A DNA stretch of 64,000 nucleotides from Thalassobellus sp050294475 (GTDB lineage Bacteria; Bacteroidota; Bacteroidia; Flavobacteriales; Flavobacteriaceae), in the NCBI GenBank assembly GCA_050294475.1, contig JBNKOE010000014.1, forward strand, positions 71,253 through 135,252, in the 5' to 3' direction. The notes beneath the pieces are model-generated. The model saw only the letters and a list, made by a program, of their open reading frames with translations. It had not been told where the DNA came from and made no database searches. Position numbers and translations under genes: made by a program. How positions within the stretch are numbered: position 1 is the first letter of the stretch; each line of letters opens with the position of its first letter. Of the stretch, positions 25,632 through 35,054 are shown in pieces.

Positions 25632-27233
25632 TTACGAATGCTTCTTTTTATTAATATCGGCTAAAACCCATTCTAACTCAGGATCTTTTTTTAATTTTCT
25701 ATCTTCAATAGTTGGTAATATTTCAATATCTGGTTTTATGCCAAAACCATCTGGATTTTGCTTATAGGTCGTTTCTATTTGCATTAAGCCCATCCTTACT
25801 TTTACTTTAGATGTTGGTAATTTATATATTCTGTAAAACCCTGCTACACATCCATTATAAGCACCTCCAGTTTCTTCTCCAACAAAAATAGCTCTTTTAT
25901 TGGCTTTAAGATGTGTTGAAATTAATGAGGATGCCGAAAACGAATTTCCATTAATTAGAACATACAAATTACCTTTATAATTTATGGCGTTAGGTTTCCT
26001 AGACTTATTATATTTCATTTTTAAATATAATTTACCATCCTCTTTCTTGGTATTAAAGTATTGCAAGCCTAAAATAACTGGATCTATTAATGTTAAAGCA
26101 CCAACTATTCGTATTAGCGTTGAATTACCATTACTTATTAAAAATTTTGAATATGGAATTCTACTATTAACTTCACTCGGTTCAATAAAAACATAATTTT
26201 TGTCGGTTAAATAAGAATATAACCTATCAACTTCGGCAATTCTCCCACCACCATTATCTCTTATATCTAAAATAAAATGCTTGGTTTTAGCAGAGTCTAA
26301 TTTCGCAAAACTTTCTTTATAGAATTTCTTGTAGTTTCTATTGCTAAAAGCTTTTATCTTCATATAAGCCACCGTACTATCGGCTTCAAAAAACTTAAAA
26401 TTTCTTGTATAACCTTCATCTTTACTTATAAAACCATATTTTCTATCTTTCTTACGTTTCTCTTTAGCAGCAATGCGTTTATTCTTTTTTTCTTGTTTGG
26501 TTAATTTCGGTTTTTTTACTTTTTCAAGCGTTTTATTATTAGCAATAGAATCCTGTTTTTTATCTTTTTCTATCCGTTTAAATGTTCTTTTAAATAAAGA
26601 ATCATTCAGTTTAAAAGTTATGTTTAAACTGTCTAAAAAGCCTTTTTCTTTATAATAAAGATATCGAAAACCTTTGCCTACGTATCTATCATATAAGGTT
26701 TTATTAAATCCATCGGAAGCAAACCGTGTTTTAAAACGCGTCACTAAATCGGTTGCTAAATCATCCCCTATTTTAACAACTTCACTTCCTACTAAAACGG
26801 AATCTTCTCCCCTAACATGAGTTACCCAAAGTTTTTGGTTTAAATATTCAAAATCTAAATTATAAAATTGAAACTTCTTCTTTTTTAGCTGCTTACGTTC
26901 TTTTTTAGCAAAGCGTTTATTAGCAGAACCTACCGATATATGTCCCTGCCTTACAAACTTTACAACAGGTGCTAACTTTTTATAAAAATCACGGGAATTT
27001 ATGGGCTTTGTTATTGATGCTTTAAGGCTATCAAATTTAAAATCTAAAACTTCTTTAGAAGTGTATTGATATAATTTAGGATGGTTTCTTCTTAACTGTT
27101 TATAAAGCTTATCTATATCGCTTTGTAACGCTTCAACAGGATGTAATTCTACGATATGTTTGTTATATTTTTCGACACTTTTACATGAAACAAATAGCAT
27201 CAAAACAAGTATAAACCAAAACAGTTTCTTCAT
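25632..27233 (-). CDS. S41 family peptidase, lipoprotein
   Basis: A 533-residue lipoprotein (LVLMLFVSC lipobox, Cys17) of the C-terminal processing / tricorn-like S41 protease family. The C-terminal catalytic domain has HFILDIRDNGGG and the nucleophile region NGNSFSASS, followed by GEETGG. An N-terminal helical bundle spans about 30-130 and a very lysine-rich insertion (about 225-265: KKPKLTKQEKKNKRI, AAKEKRKKDRK) interrupts the middle. No typical PDZ sequence is evident. The likely site of action is the periplasmic face of a membrane; substrates unknown. It is divergent from smpB. Confidence 0.88.
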   Translation of the reverse strand: MKKLFWFILVLMLFVSCKSVEKYNKHIVELHPVEALQSDIDKLYKQLRRNHPKLYQYTSKEVLDFKFDSLKASITKPINSRDFYKKLAPVVKFVRQGHISVGSANKRFAKKERKQLKKKKFQFYNLDFEYLNQKLWVTHVRGEDSVLVGSEVVKIGDDLATDLVTRFKTRFASDGFNKTLYDRYVGKGFRYLYYKEKGFLDSLNITFKLNDSLFKRTFKRIEKDKKQDSIANNKTLEKVKKPKLTKQEKKNKRIAAKEKRKKDRKYGFISKDEGYTRNFKFFEADSTVAYMKIKAFSNRNYKKFYKESFAKLDSAKTKHFILDIRDNGGGRIAEVDRLYSYLTDKNYVFIEPSEVNSRIPYSKFLISNGNSTLIRIVGALTLIDPVILGLQYFNTKKEDGKLYLKMKYNKSRKPNAINYKGNLYVLINGNSFSASSLISTHLKANKRAIFVGEETGGAYNGCVAGFYRIYKLPTSKVKVRMGLMQIETTYKQNPDGFGIKPDIEILPTIEDRKLKKDPELEWVLADINKKKHS

Positions 27234-27355
27234 ATAAATAAAACAGTAATTTTTAACTTTAAACTAAAATACTTGTATTTAAGCAAATTCAAAATCTATT
27301 ACAGATTATTTAACATTTCAACAATTTGAAACTACCTAGTGAAAATAAATTTATG

Positions 27356-27363
27356 TAGTTTTG
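27356..27363 (+). promoter_or_regulatory. -7 promoter box (TAGTTTTG) of smpB
   Basis: Matches TAnnTTTG and ends six bases before the smpB ATG at 27370, implying a nearly leaderless mRNA. Confidence 0.5.
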
Positions 27364-27369
27364 TGCTCC

Positions 27370-27828
27370 ATGCAAAAAAACATAAACATACAAAACAAAA
27401 AAGCGCGCTTTCTATATGAAATAATAGATAAGTACACTGCTGGTATTGTATTAACAGGAACCGAAATAAAATCAATTCGCAGCAGTAAAGCTAGTATTGC
27501 TGAAAGTTTTTGTGAGTTTAATGAACGTGGTGAATTGTTTGTAATAAACATGACTATACAAGAATATGCTTTTGGCAATTACTACAACCACCGACCAAAA
27601 GCAGAACGTAAGCTTCTTTTAAATAAAAAGGAATTAAAAAAACTTAGAAAAGATGTTGAGGCTAAAGGTCTTGCTATTATCCCTTTACGATTATTTATTA
27701 ACGACAACGGTTACGCAAAACTAGAAATTGCCTTAGGAAAAGGTAAAAAACTCTTTGACAAACGCGAAACGATAAAAGATCGTGATAATAAACGTGATTT
27801 AGATAGAATCAAGAAGATTTACAAATAG
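27370..27828 (+). CDS. smpB: SsrA-binding protein
   Basis: A 152-residue tmRNA-binding protein for trans-translation rescue of stalled ribosomes. It has NKKARFLYEI, the conserved LTGTEIKSIR and KASIAESF near the N-terminus, HRPKAERKLLLNK, and the basic C-terminal tail (KRETIKDRDNKRDLDRIKK) that enters the empty mRNA channel. I chose ATG at 27370 rather than the in-frame TTG at 27361, because the TTG lies within the promoter box. Length is normal. Confidence 0.95.
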   Translation: MQKNINIQNKKARFLYEIIDKYTAGIVLTGTEIKSIRSSKASIAESFCEFNERGELFVINMTIQEYAFGNYYNHRPKAERKLLLNKKELKKLRKDVEAKGLAIIPLRLFINDNGYAKLEIALGKGKKLFDKRETIKDRDNKRDLDRIKKIYK

Positions 27829-27906
27829 ATTTCTTAATTTTAAGAAAGCCTTAACGCTGTAACACTCTGTAAATTTTTAATTTTAAACTTATACTATATT
27901 TTATAT

Positions 27907-28437
27907 ATGAAAAAACTATTTCTACTGTTAGCAATAAGCTTTATATCGATAACAATACAAGCTCAAGAAAACACAGAATCTAAAAAAGATTACTCGACTA
28001 ACGTATCATCGCTTGATAATATTATAGAATCACTTTATAATGTGATTTCTGGTGAAAAAGGAGTAGAAAGAAATTGGGAACTTTTCAAATTTTTATTTAA
28101 ACCCAACGCTAAATTAATTCCTTCATGGAAAAATAAAGAAGGAGTTTATGAAATACGCTATTTGAACCCAGATGATTATATAAAAAGTTCTGGAAAATGG
28201 CTTGTTGAAAATGGTTTTTTTGAAAAAGAAATACACCGTAAAGTAGATACTTTTGGAAAAATTTCTCAAGTATTTAGTACTTATGAAACGTTTTATAGTG
28301 AAGCCGATGAAAAACCTTTTATGCGAGGTATTAATAGCATTCAACTATTAAATAATGGCAAACGCTGGTGGATAATTAACGTTTACTGGATGCAAGAAAC
28401 CGAAGAAAACCCAATTCCAGAAGCATATTTAAAATAA
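27907..28437 (+). CDS. secreted protein of unknown function, possibly NTF2-like
   Basis: A 176-residue protein with a signal peptide (MKKLFLLLAISFISITIQAQ). The mature part alternates a helix (SSLDNIIESLYNVISGEKG) with beta strands (ISQVFSTYETFYS, NSIQLLNNGKRWWIINVYW), the layout of a SnoaL/NTF2-like cone fold; no catalytic residues can be assigned. Probably periplasmic. It is followed 13 bases later by a PNPOx-like gene on the same strand, so the two may be co-transcribed. Confidence 0.75.
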   Translation: MKKLFLLLAISFISITIQAQENTESKKDYSTNVSSLDNIIESLYNVISGEKGVERNWELFKFLFKPNAKLIPSWKNKEGVYEIRYLNPDDYIKSSGKWLVENGFFEKEIHRKVDTFGKISQVFSTYETFYSEADEKPFMRGINSIQLLNNGKRWWIINVYWMQETEENPIPEAYLK

Positions 28438-28450
28438 GCTACTCCAAATT

Positions 28451-28996
28451 ATGGGTAAACAACTTCCTGAAATAACCTCAGAATTAAAAGACTTCATTAA
28501 AGAGCAAAAAATATTTTTTGTAGGTACAGCTGCTCAAGATGGTCGCGTAAATATTTCACCAAAAGGGCATGATAGTCTTCACGTTTTAAACCCAAATAAA
28601 TTAGTTTGGCTAAATCTTACAGGTAGTGGCAATGAAACAGCAGCGCATCTTTTAAAAAATGATAGAATGACCATTATGTTTTGTGCTTTTGAAGGGAAAC
28701 CGCTTATTTTAAGACTTTACGGAAAAGCCAAAATTTATCATGAAAGAGATTCCGAATTTCATAAATACATAAATCTATTTGAAGAAAACAAAGGCTCAAG
28801 ACAAATTATTGAGTTAGATATTAACTTAGTACAAACATCTTGTGGTTTTTCGGTACCATTTATGGACTTTAAAGAAGAACGCGGTATATTAAACGCTTGG
28901 TCTGAAAAACAAGGTAAAGAAAAAATAAAATTGTATTGGCAAGAAAAAAACACAAAAAGTATTGATGGTTTTGAAACTAAAATTTTAGACAACTAA
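28451..28996 (+). CDS. pyridoxamine 5'-phosphate oxidase family protein
   Basis: A 181-residue flavin-reductase-like split-barrel protein. IFFVGTAAQDGRVNISPKG and DSLHVLNPNKLVWLNLTGSG are the N-terminal strands that bind flavin in this family; MTIMFCAFEGKPLILRLYGKA follows. It lacks the catalytic C-terminal block of PdxH and is therefore not expected to make PLP; more likely an uncharacterised FMN- or F420-like-binding protein. It ends five bases before pcm on the opposite strand. Confidence 0.85.
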   Translation: MGKQLPEITSELKDFIKEQKIFFVGTAAQDGRVNISPKGHDSLHVLNPNKLVWLNLTGSGNETAAHLLKNDRMTIMFCAFEGKPLILRLYGKAKIYHERDSEFHKYINLFEENKGSRQIIELDINLVQTSCGFSVPFMDFKEERGILNAWSEKQGKEKIKLYWQEKNTKSIDGFETKILDN

Positions 28997-29001
28997 CAAT
29001 A

Positions 29002-29643
29002 CTAATTCTTATTCTCTAACAAAGGCACAAAACGAAATTCACCAAATTCTTCCTGCTCAAATTCTTTTGGACCTTTTCTAATAAAAAGTGTCATAATTTG
29101 AACATCGTCACCCACAGGAATAACAAGCCTACCTCCTACTTTTAACTGACTCAATAATGGTTTAGGTACAAAAGGTGCTCCTGCTGTTACAATAATACTA
29201 TCAAAAGGTGCTTCATCTGGCAATCCTTTATAACCATCGCCAAAAATGAGTTTCTTTGCTCGATAGCCTAATTTTGGTAAAAACTTACTCGTCTTTTTAA
29301 ATAACTCTTGTTGGCGCTCAATACTAAACACTCTAGCTCCCAACTCGCATAAGACAGCCGTTTGATAACCACTTCCAGTTCCTATTTCAAGAATTTTATC
29401 TTCTTTTTTTACTTCTAACAATTCACTTTGAAAAGCAACTGTGTATGGTTGTGAAATAGTTTGATCTGCCGAAATAGGAAAAGCCTTGTCCTGATAAGCA
29501 TGATCTAAAAAACCAGAATCCATAAATAAATGTCTTGGAATTTTACCAATAGCGTTTAAAACGGCTTCATTGGTTATTCCTTTCTTTTTTAATACGTTAA
29601 CTAACTGTTGTCTTAATCCCTTATGCTTAAAAGTATCTTTCAA
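29002..29643 (-). CDS. pcm: protein-L-isoaspartate O-methyltransferase
   Basis: A 213-residue SAM-dependent methyltransferase that repairs isoaspartyl residues in aged proteins. It contains the PCMT signature AFPISADQTISQPYTVA and the SAM motif EIGTGSGYQTAVL, followed by GDGYKGLP and IIVTAGAP. Length is typical. The start is TTG at 29641-29643, giving MKDTFKHKGLRQQL, which resembles other flavobacterial Pcm N-termini; no upstream ATG is available. Confidence 0.94.
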   Translation of the reverse strand: MKDTFKHKGLRQQLVNVLKKKGITNEAVLNAIGKIPRHLFMDSGFLDHAYQDKAFPISADQTISQPYTVAFQSELLEVKKEDKILEIGTGSGYQTAVLCELGARVFSIERQQELFKKTSKFLPKLGYRAKKLIFGDGYKGLPDEAPFDSIIVTAGAPFVPKPLLSQLKVGGRLVIPVGDDVQIMTLFIRKGPKEFEQEEFGEFRFVPLLENKN

Positions 29644-29764
29644 TGTTGGTGTGGTTTGTTCTGCTAAAATTAGTCAAAGATTTTAAAGTTGAAAACAATT
29701 TTGCTACATTTTATTTTCAATAAAAAATTCATGTTAAATCATCAAATTCATGTGTTAAATATCT

Positions 29765-29772
29765 TATTTTTG
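29765..29772 (+). promoter_or_regulatory. -7 promoter box (TATTTTTG) of the Gfo/Idh/MocA gene
   Basis: Perfect TAnnTTTG match 18 bases upstream of the ATG at 29791. Confidence 0.5.
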
Positions 29773-29790
29773 TTGAAAACCTAAATAATT

Positions 29791-30750
29791 ATGCTAAAAG
29801 TTGGTGTACTTGGTGCTGGCCACCTAGGAAAAATTCATTTAAGACTTCTTAAACAATCTGAAAAATACAACCTTATTGGCTTTTATGATGCCGATGAGAC
29901 AAACGGTAAAAAAGTAGAAGCAGAATTTGGATATAAATTTTTTGATTCTATTGAATCGCTTATTGACGCTGTTGATGTGGTAGATATTGTAACACCTACC
30001 TTATCTCATTATGATTGTGCTAAACAAGCCATTGCAAAAGGTAAGCACATTTTTATTGAAAAGCCTATTACCAATACCGTTGAAGAAGCCGAACATATTA
30101 GAGAACTATTATCAGAACACAATTTACGCGGACAAGTAGGTCATGTTGAACGTTTTAATCCTGCTTTTTTAGCTGTTAGAGAAGACATTAAATCGCCTAT
30201 GTTTATTGAAACTCATCGATTGGCTGAGTTTAATCCGCGTGGTACCGATGTTCCTGTGGTTTTAGATTTAATGATTCATGATATAGATATTATTTTAAGC
30301 ATCGTAAAATCTAAAGTCAAAAATGTATCTGCAAGTGGTGTATCTGTTATAAGTGACACACCCGATATAGCCAATGCGCGATTAGAATTTGAAAACGGCT
30401 GTGTTGCTAATTTAACAGCTAGTAGAATTTCTCTTAAAAGAATGCGTAAGGCACGCTTCTTTCAAAAAGACGCTTATATCTCAGTCGATTTTCTTGAAAA
30501 GAAATGTGAAGTTGTTAAAATGAAAGACGCTCCAGAAAATCCTGGTGATTTTGATATGGTATTACAAAATGCCGAAGGTGTGAAAAAACAAATCTATTTT
30601 GATAATCCTAAAATAGCAGATAATAATTCTATTTTAGATGAATTAGAAACTTTTGCAAATGCTATTAATAACAATACAACACCAATTGTTACTTTGCATG
30701 ATGGCACCGAAGCTTTACGTGTTGCTACACAAATTATTAATTGTTTTTAA
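29791..30750 (+). CDS. Gfo/Idh/MocA family oxidoreductase
   Basis: A 319-residue NAD(P)-dependent oxidoreductase with Rossmann motif GVLGAGHLGKIHLRLL (residues 4-19), the family motif FIEKPITNTVEEAE with catalytic-site Lys-Pro, and VLDLMIHDIDIILS in the C-terminal alpha/beta domain. Substrates in this family are mostly sugars or sugar-like compounds; this one cannot be assigned. It is followed on the same strand by 3-hydroxybutyryl-CoA dehydrogenase after 56 bases. Confidence 0.9.
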   Translation: MLKVGVLGAGHLGKIHLRLLKQSEKYNLIGFYDADETNGKKVEAEFGYKFFDSIESLIDAVDVVDIVTPTLSHYDCAKQAIAKGKHIFIEKPITNTVEEAEHIRELLSEHNLRGQVGHVERFNPAFLAVREDIKSPMFIETHRLAEFNPRGTDVPVVLDLMIHDIDIILSIVKSKVKNVSASGVSVISDTPDIANARLEFENGCVANLTASRISLKRMRKARFFQKDAYISVDFLEKKCEVVKMKDAPENPGDFDMVLQNAEGVKKQIYFDNPKIADNNSILDELETFANAINNNTTPIVTLHDGTEALRVATQIINCF

Positions 30751-30806
30751 AATAAATTTTTCGTCCCGATGGTTATCTGGGTAGCAGAAATAAAAACATA
30801 CAACCA

Positions 30807-31694
30807 ATGAAAAATATAGCAGTAATAGGTGCTGGCACTATGGGAAATGGTATTGCACATACCTTTGCGCAAACAGGCTTTAAAGTAAACCTTATTGATA
30901 TTAGTGAAACTTCTTTAAAAAAAGGGATAGAAACCATTTCAAGAAATCTTGATAGAATGGTTGCTAAAGAGAAAATCACTGAATCTGAAAAAGCAAAAAC
31001 TCTTTCAAATATTACAAGCTATACATCAATAGAAAAAGGCGTTCAATCTGCCGATTTAGTAGTAGAAGCAGCCACAGAAAACTTAGATTTAAAACTAACT
31101 ATTTTTAAACAGTTAGATGAAGCTTGCGCGGAAAACACCATTTTAGCGACTAACACTTCTTCTATTTCTATTACACAAATTGCAGCAGTAACTTCCAAAC
31201 CCGATAAGGTTATTGGCATGCATTTTATGAATCCTGTTCCTATTATGACACTAGTTGAAATAATTCGTGGTTATAACACCAGTGATGACGTTACAAAAAC
31301 CATCATGGATGTATCAAAAAAATTGGGAAAAGAACCTGTAGAAGTTAATGATTACCCAGGATTTGTTGCTAATAGAATTTTAATGCCTATGCTTAACGAA
31401 TCTATTGAAACCTTATACAATGGTGTTGCTGGAGTACACGAAATAGATACGGTTATGAAATTAGGTATGGCGCATCCTATGGGACCATTACAATTGGCCG
31501 ATTTTATTGGCTTAGATGTTTGTTTATCTATCCTAAATGTGATGTACAATGGATTTAAAAACCCTAAATATGCACCATGTCCGTTATTAGTTAACATGGT
31601 AAATGCTGGTAAATTGGGAGTAAAATCTGGAGAAGGTTTTTATGATTATTCTGAAAGTAGAAAAGCAGAGAAAATAGCGAAACAATTTATTTAG
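30807..31694 (+). CDS. 3-hydroxybutyryl-CoA dehydrogenase
   Basis: A 295-residue 3-hydroxyacyl-CoA dehydrogenase: NAD Rossmann GAGTMGNGIAHTFA (residues 7-20), the catalytic block GMHFMNPVPIMTLVEII with the active-site His, Glu and conserved Asn, and the C-terminal dimerisation domain PGFVANRILMPML with GPLQLADFIGLD. Stand-alone length without a crotonase domain fits Hbd/PaaH-type enzymes interconverting acetoacetyl-CoA and 3-hydroxybutyryl-CoA. No other beta-oxidation gene is nearby. Confidence 0.92.
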   Translation: MKNIAVIGAGTMGNGIAHTFAQTGFKVNLIDISETSLKKGIETISRNLDRMVAKEKITESEKAKTLSNITSYTSIEKGVQSADLVVEAATENLDLKLTIFKQLDEACAENTILATNTSSISITQIAAVTSKPDKVIGMHFMNPVPIMTLVEIIRGYNTSDDVTKTIMDVSKKLGKEPVEVNDYPGFVANRILMPMLNESIETLYNGVAGVHEIDTVMKLGMAHPMGPLQLADFIGLDVCLSILNVMYNGFKNPKYAPCPLLVNMVNAGKLGVKSGEGFYDYSESRKAEKIAKQFI

Positions 31695-31751
31695 TCTTCA
31701 GTTCACAGCCATCAGTCAATACTGGTTACTGCTTACTGCTAACTTCAAAAC

Positions 31752-32990
31752 ATGGCAAAAGTAATTCCTTTTAAAGCGGTAAGACCAACACGAGACAAAG
31801 TTAGTCTTGTAGCCTCTCGATCTTATCAAAGTTATACTCAAGCTGAATTGGAAGCACGTATGAACTATAATCCTTTTTCGTTCTTACATATTGTCAACCC
31901 TGGTTATAAATATCATAAAGACATTACTGGAAAGGAAAGGTATGCCTTAGTACGAAACCGCTATTTAGAATTTAAGGAAGATTGTATTTTTGTTCAAGAT
32001 GAAACACCTACTTATTACATATATAAAATTGTAAATCGAGATGGATTTTCATTTTCAGGAATTGTAGCTGCTGTAAGTACCGAAGATTATAATAATGATA
32101 TTATTAAAAAACACGAAGATACTATTGAATATCGTGAAAACATTTTTAAAGATTATTTAAAAACTGTTGGCTTTAATGCAGAACCTGTACTGCTCACATA
32201 CCCAGACAATAATATTATTGCCAATATTATTTCTGAAACACAAAAAAAACGTGCCGAATTTGAATTTACTACCACATATCGGGATACACATTATTTATGG
32301 AAATTAGAAGATGAAACTATAATAAAAAAGATTACCACAGAATTTAAAAATATTGAAACTATTTATATTGCAGATGGTCATCACCGATCAGCATCTTCTT
32401 ATTTATTGTCTGAAGAATTAAAATCTGAAAACAAAAACCATACAGGAAATGAACCTTATAATTATTTTATGAGTTACTTAATTCCTGAATCTGAATTAAA
32501 AATTTATGAATTCAATAGATTAATTAAAGATTTAAACGGACTTACTAAAGAATCTTTTTTAATTAAACTAGATGCTATATTTCGAATTGAAAATAGAGGC
32601 AATGAATTATACATACCAAATAATAAACATCATTTTAGTATGTATTTAGATGGCGAATTTTATTCATTATATTTAAGAAAAAACAAATACCCATTTAAAA
32701 CGTCGTTAGATTCTTTAGATACACAAATTCTTTTTAAAACCATTTTAGAACCAATTTTAGGAATAACAGATTTACGTAATGATACCCGTATAAGCTATTC
32801 ACATGGTAAAAACAATTTAGTTTCCATAAAGAGTAAAATTGATAATGGAGAGTTTACTGTTGGATTCGGTTTAGTCCCTATTAATATTGAAGAACTAAAA
32901 GCCATTGCAAATGAAGGATTAACCATGCCTCCAAAAAGTACGTTTATTGAACCTAAATTAAGAAGTGGTGTTACCATTTATGAATTTTAA
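31752..32990 (+). CDS. DUF1015 family protein
   Basis: A 412-residue protein with the DUF1015 start MAKVIPFKAVRPTRDKV and the signature IADGHHRSASSYLL near residue 205, reminiscent of ParB/sulfiredoxin-type nucleotide-binding motifs. Archaeal SerK, a serine kinase, carries a similar motif, so a kinase-like role is possible, but I do not assert it. The stop is followed three bases later by the YggS homolog on the same strand, a common Bacteroidota arrangement linked to serine/PLP metabolism. Confidence 0.88.
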   Translation: MAKVIPFKAVRPTRDKVSLVASRSYQSYTQAELEARMNYNPFSFLHIVNPGYKYHKDITGKERYALVRNRYLEFKEDCIFVQDETPTYYIYKIVNRDGFSFSGIVAAVSTEDYNNDIIKKHEDTIEYRENIFKDYLKTVGFNAEPVLLTYPDNNIIANIISETQKKRAEFEFTTTYRDTHYLWKLEDETIIKKITTEFKNIETIYIADGHHRSASSYLLSEELKSENKNHTGNEPYNYFMSYLIPESELKIYEFNRLIKDLNGLTKESFLIKLDAIFRIENRGNELYIPNNKHHFSMYLDGEFYSLYLRKNKYPFKTSLDSLDTQILFKTILEPILGITDLRNDTRISYSHGKNNLVSIKSKIDNGEFTVGFGLVPINIEELKAIANEGLTMPPKSTFIEPKLRSGVTIYEF

Positions 32991-32993
32991 AAT

Positions 32994-33662
32994 ATGAGTA
33001 TACAACAAAACCTAAACAACATAAAATCAACATTACCAGATAACGTAACTTTAGTTGCTGTTTCTAAAACAAAACCTATATCAGATTTAATGGAAGCCTA
33101 TCATGCTGGACAGCGTATTTTTGGTGAAAATAAAATTCAAGAAATGGCTGAAAAACATGAAGCCATGCCTAAAGATATTGAATGGCATATGATTGGACAT
33201 GTACAGCGCAATAAAGTAAAATACATGGCACCATTTGTAAGTTTAATTCATGGTGTAGATAATTTTAAATTATTAAAAGAAATAAATAAACAAGCCAAAA
33301 AACAAGATAGAATTATTGATTGTCTATTTCAAATAAAAATAGCCTCAGAAGATTCTAAATTTGGGATGGTTCCTACAGAAGTTAAAGACATATTAAATTC
33401 TAAAGAATTTTCAGAATTAAAAAATATTAGAATTATTGGGCTTATGGGAATGGCTACTTTTACAAATGATACAAATCAAGTAAAGAAAGAATTCTCACTT
33501 TTAAAATCTACCTTTAACAAACTAAAAGAGTATCAAACAGATAATTGTAAACTAGAAACTATTTCAATGGGCATGAGTGGTGATTATAAACTCGCAATTG
33601 ATTGTGGAAGTACTATGATTCGAGTTGGAAGTAGTATATTTGGTGAGAGAAATTACAATTAA
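32994..33662 (+). CDS. YggS family PLP-binding protein
   Basis: A 222-residue single-domain TIM-barrel PLP protein. It contains VAVSKTKP with the PLP Lys at about 25, FGENKIQE, WHMIGHVQRNK, and SMGMSGDYKLAI / TMIRVGSSIFG that bind the phosphate. This family maintains PLP homeostasis and is not known to catalyse a reaction. It follows the DUF1015 gene by three bases and is co-transcribed with it. Confidence 0.94.
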   Translation: MSIQQNLNNIKSTLPDNVTLVAVSKTKPISDLMEAYHAGQRIFGENKIQEMAEKHEAMPKDIEWHMIGHVQRNKVKYMAPFVSLIHGVDNFKLLKEINKQAKKQDRIIDCLFQIKIASEDSKFGMVPTEVKDILNSKEFSELKNIRIIGLMGMATFTNDTNQVKKEFSLLKSTFNKLKEYQTDNCKLETISMGMSGDYKLAIDCGSTMIRVGSSIFGERNYN

Positions 33663-33689
33663 AAAAACAAATAAACGCATAAATATTTT

Positions 33690-35054
33690 TTGTACGCAAT
33701 ACTAGATATAGAAACCACTGGTGGTAAATACAATGAAGAAGGCATTACTGAAATAGCCATTTATAAATTCGACGGACACGAAGTAGTCGATCAATTTATA
33801 AGCTTAATTAATCCCGAACGAGATATTCAACCTTTTGTAGTTAATCTCACAGGCATTAATAGTAATATGCTTCGTAATGCGCCTAAGTTTTACGAAGTTG
33901 CAAAACGTATAGTAGAAATTACAGAAGACTGTATTTTAGTAGCACATAATGCACAATTTGATTATCGCATTTTATCTACAGAATTTAGGCGTTTAGGTTT
34001 CGATTTTATCAGACCATCATTATGCACCGTAGAATTAGCAAAAGATTTAATTCCAGATCAAGCTTCTTATAGTTTAGGGAAGCTAGTACGATCACTAGGA
34101 ATTCCAGTTACCGATAGACATCGTGCCTCTGGTGACGCCTTAGCAACGGTAAAATTATTTAAAATGCTTTTGGATAAAGATTCAACTAAAAGCATCATAA
34201 AATCTTCTATAAAATTAAACCCTAAACATCAATTAGAACCTCGGCATATTGATATTGTTAAAGAATTACCATCTATAACTGGGGTTTATTATATTCACAA
34301 AGCAAACGGTGATATTATATACATTGGAAAAAGTAATAATATAAAAAAGCGCATCAATCAGCATTTTACTAACACCAATCAAAAATCAAAAAAAATTCAG
34401 GCTCACGTACATTCTGTTAGTTATGAAGCTACTGGCAGCGAATTGGTAGCTCTTTTAAAAGAAAGCGATGAAATAAAACGTATCAAACCTATTTATAACC
34501 GTGCTTTACGTCGTAATATATTTACACATGCTTTATATAGTTTTAAGGATGAAAACGGATATATAAATCTAAAAATTGATGTTGCAGACGGTCGGAAAAA
34601 ACCAATTACAACTTTTAGTAACAGACAAAGCGGAAAAAGCTTTATTATAAAAGCCGTTGAAGATTATAATTTATGCCAGAAACTTACCGGTTTATACAAA
34701 ACAAAAACCAGTTGCTTTAATTATGATATAAAAACATGTGAAGGTGCATGTATTCAAAAAGAACCTTCAGAAATCTACAATAAACGCGTCAATAAACTTA
34801 TTGACAAAAACAGCTACACTAATAAAAACATGGTTATTATTGATAAAGGCAGAGCTATTGATGAGCATAGCGCAATACTTATTGAAAACGGTGTTTTTAA
34901 AGGCTTAGGTTTTTTCAATTTAAATTATCAAATTAATAATATTGACGTTTTAGAATCTATTATCACACCAATGGAGAATAATAGAGATACTCAACATATT
35001 ATTCAAAATTACCTCAGAAAAAATAAAAGATTGAAAATTATTACACTAGACTAA
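33690..35054 (+). CDS. DEDDh exonuclease fused to a GIY-YIG (UvrC/Cho-like) domain
   Basis: A 454-residue fusion. Residues 1-165 form a DnaQ/epsilon-like 3'-5' exonuclease with AILDIETTG, AHNAQFDYRIL and HRASGDALATVK (the DEDDh residues). Residues about 195-275 form a GIY-YIG endonuclease (TGVYYIHKANGDIIYIGKS, then NIKKRINQHF), followed by a UvrC-like tail with a Cys cluster (TSCFNYDIKTCEGACIQ). A role in DNA repair incision plus trimming is plausible, similar to Cho. The start is TTG at 33690, giving MYAILDIETTGG. It begins 27 bases after the YggS gene and ends directly at the next start. Confidence 0.9.
   Translation: MYAILDIETTGGKYNEEGITEIAIYKFDGHEVVDQFISLINPERDIQPFVVNLTGINSNMLRNAPKFYEVAKRIVEITEDCILVAHNAQFDYRILSTEFRRLGFDFIRPSLCTVELAKDLIPDQASYSLGKLVRSLGIPVTDRHRASGDALATVKLFKMLLDKDSTKSIIKSSIKLNPKHQLEPRHIDIVKELPSITGVYYIHKANGDIIYIGKSNNIKKRINQHFTNTNQKSKKIQAHVHSVSYEATGSELVALLKESDEIKRIKPIYNRALRRNIFTHALYSFKDENGYINLKIDVADGRKKPITTFSNRQSGKSFIIKAVEDYNLCQKLTGLYKTKTSCFNYDIKTCEGACIQKEPSEIYNKRVNKLIDKNSYTNKNMVIIDKGRAIDEHSAILIENGVFKGLGFFNLNYQINNIDVLESIITPMENNRDTQHIIQNYLRKNKRLKIITLD

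Noticed and set aside
33681..33692. TATTTTTTG as a -7 box before the exonuclease gene
   Set aside because: One base too long for TAnnTTTG and overlaps the TTG start; the gene is probably co-transcribed with YggS.
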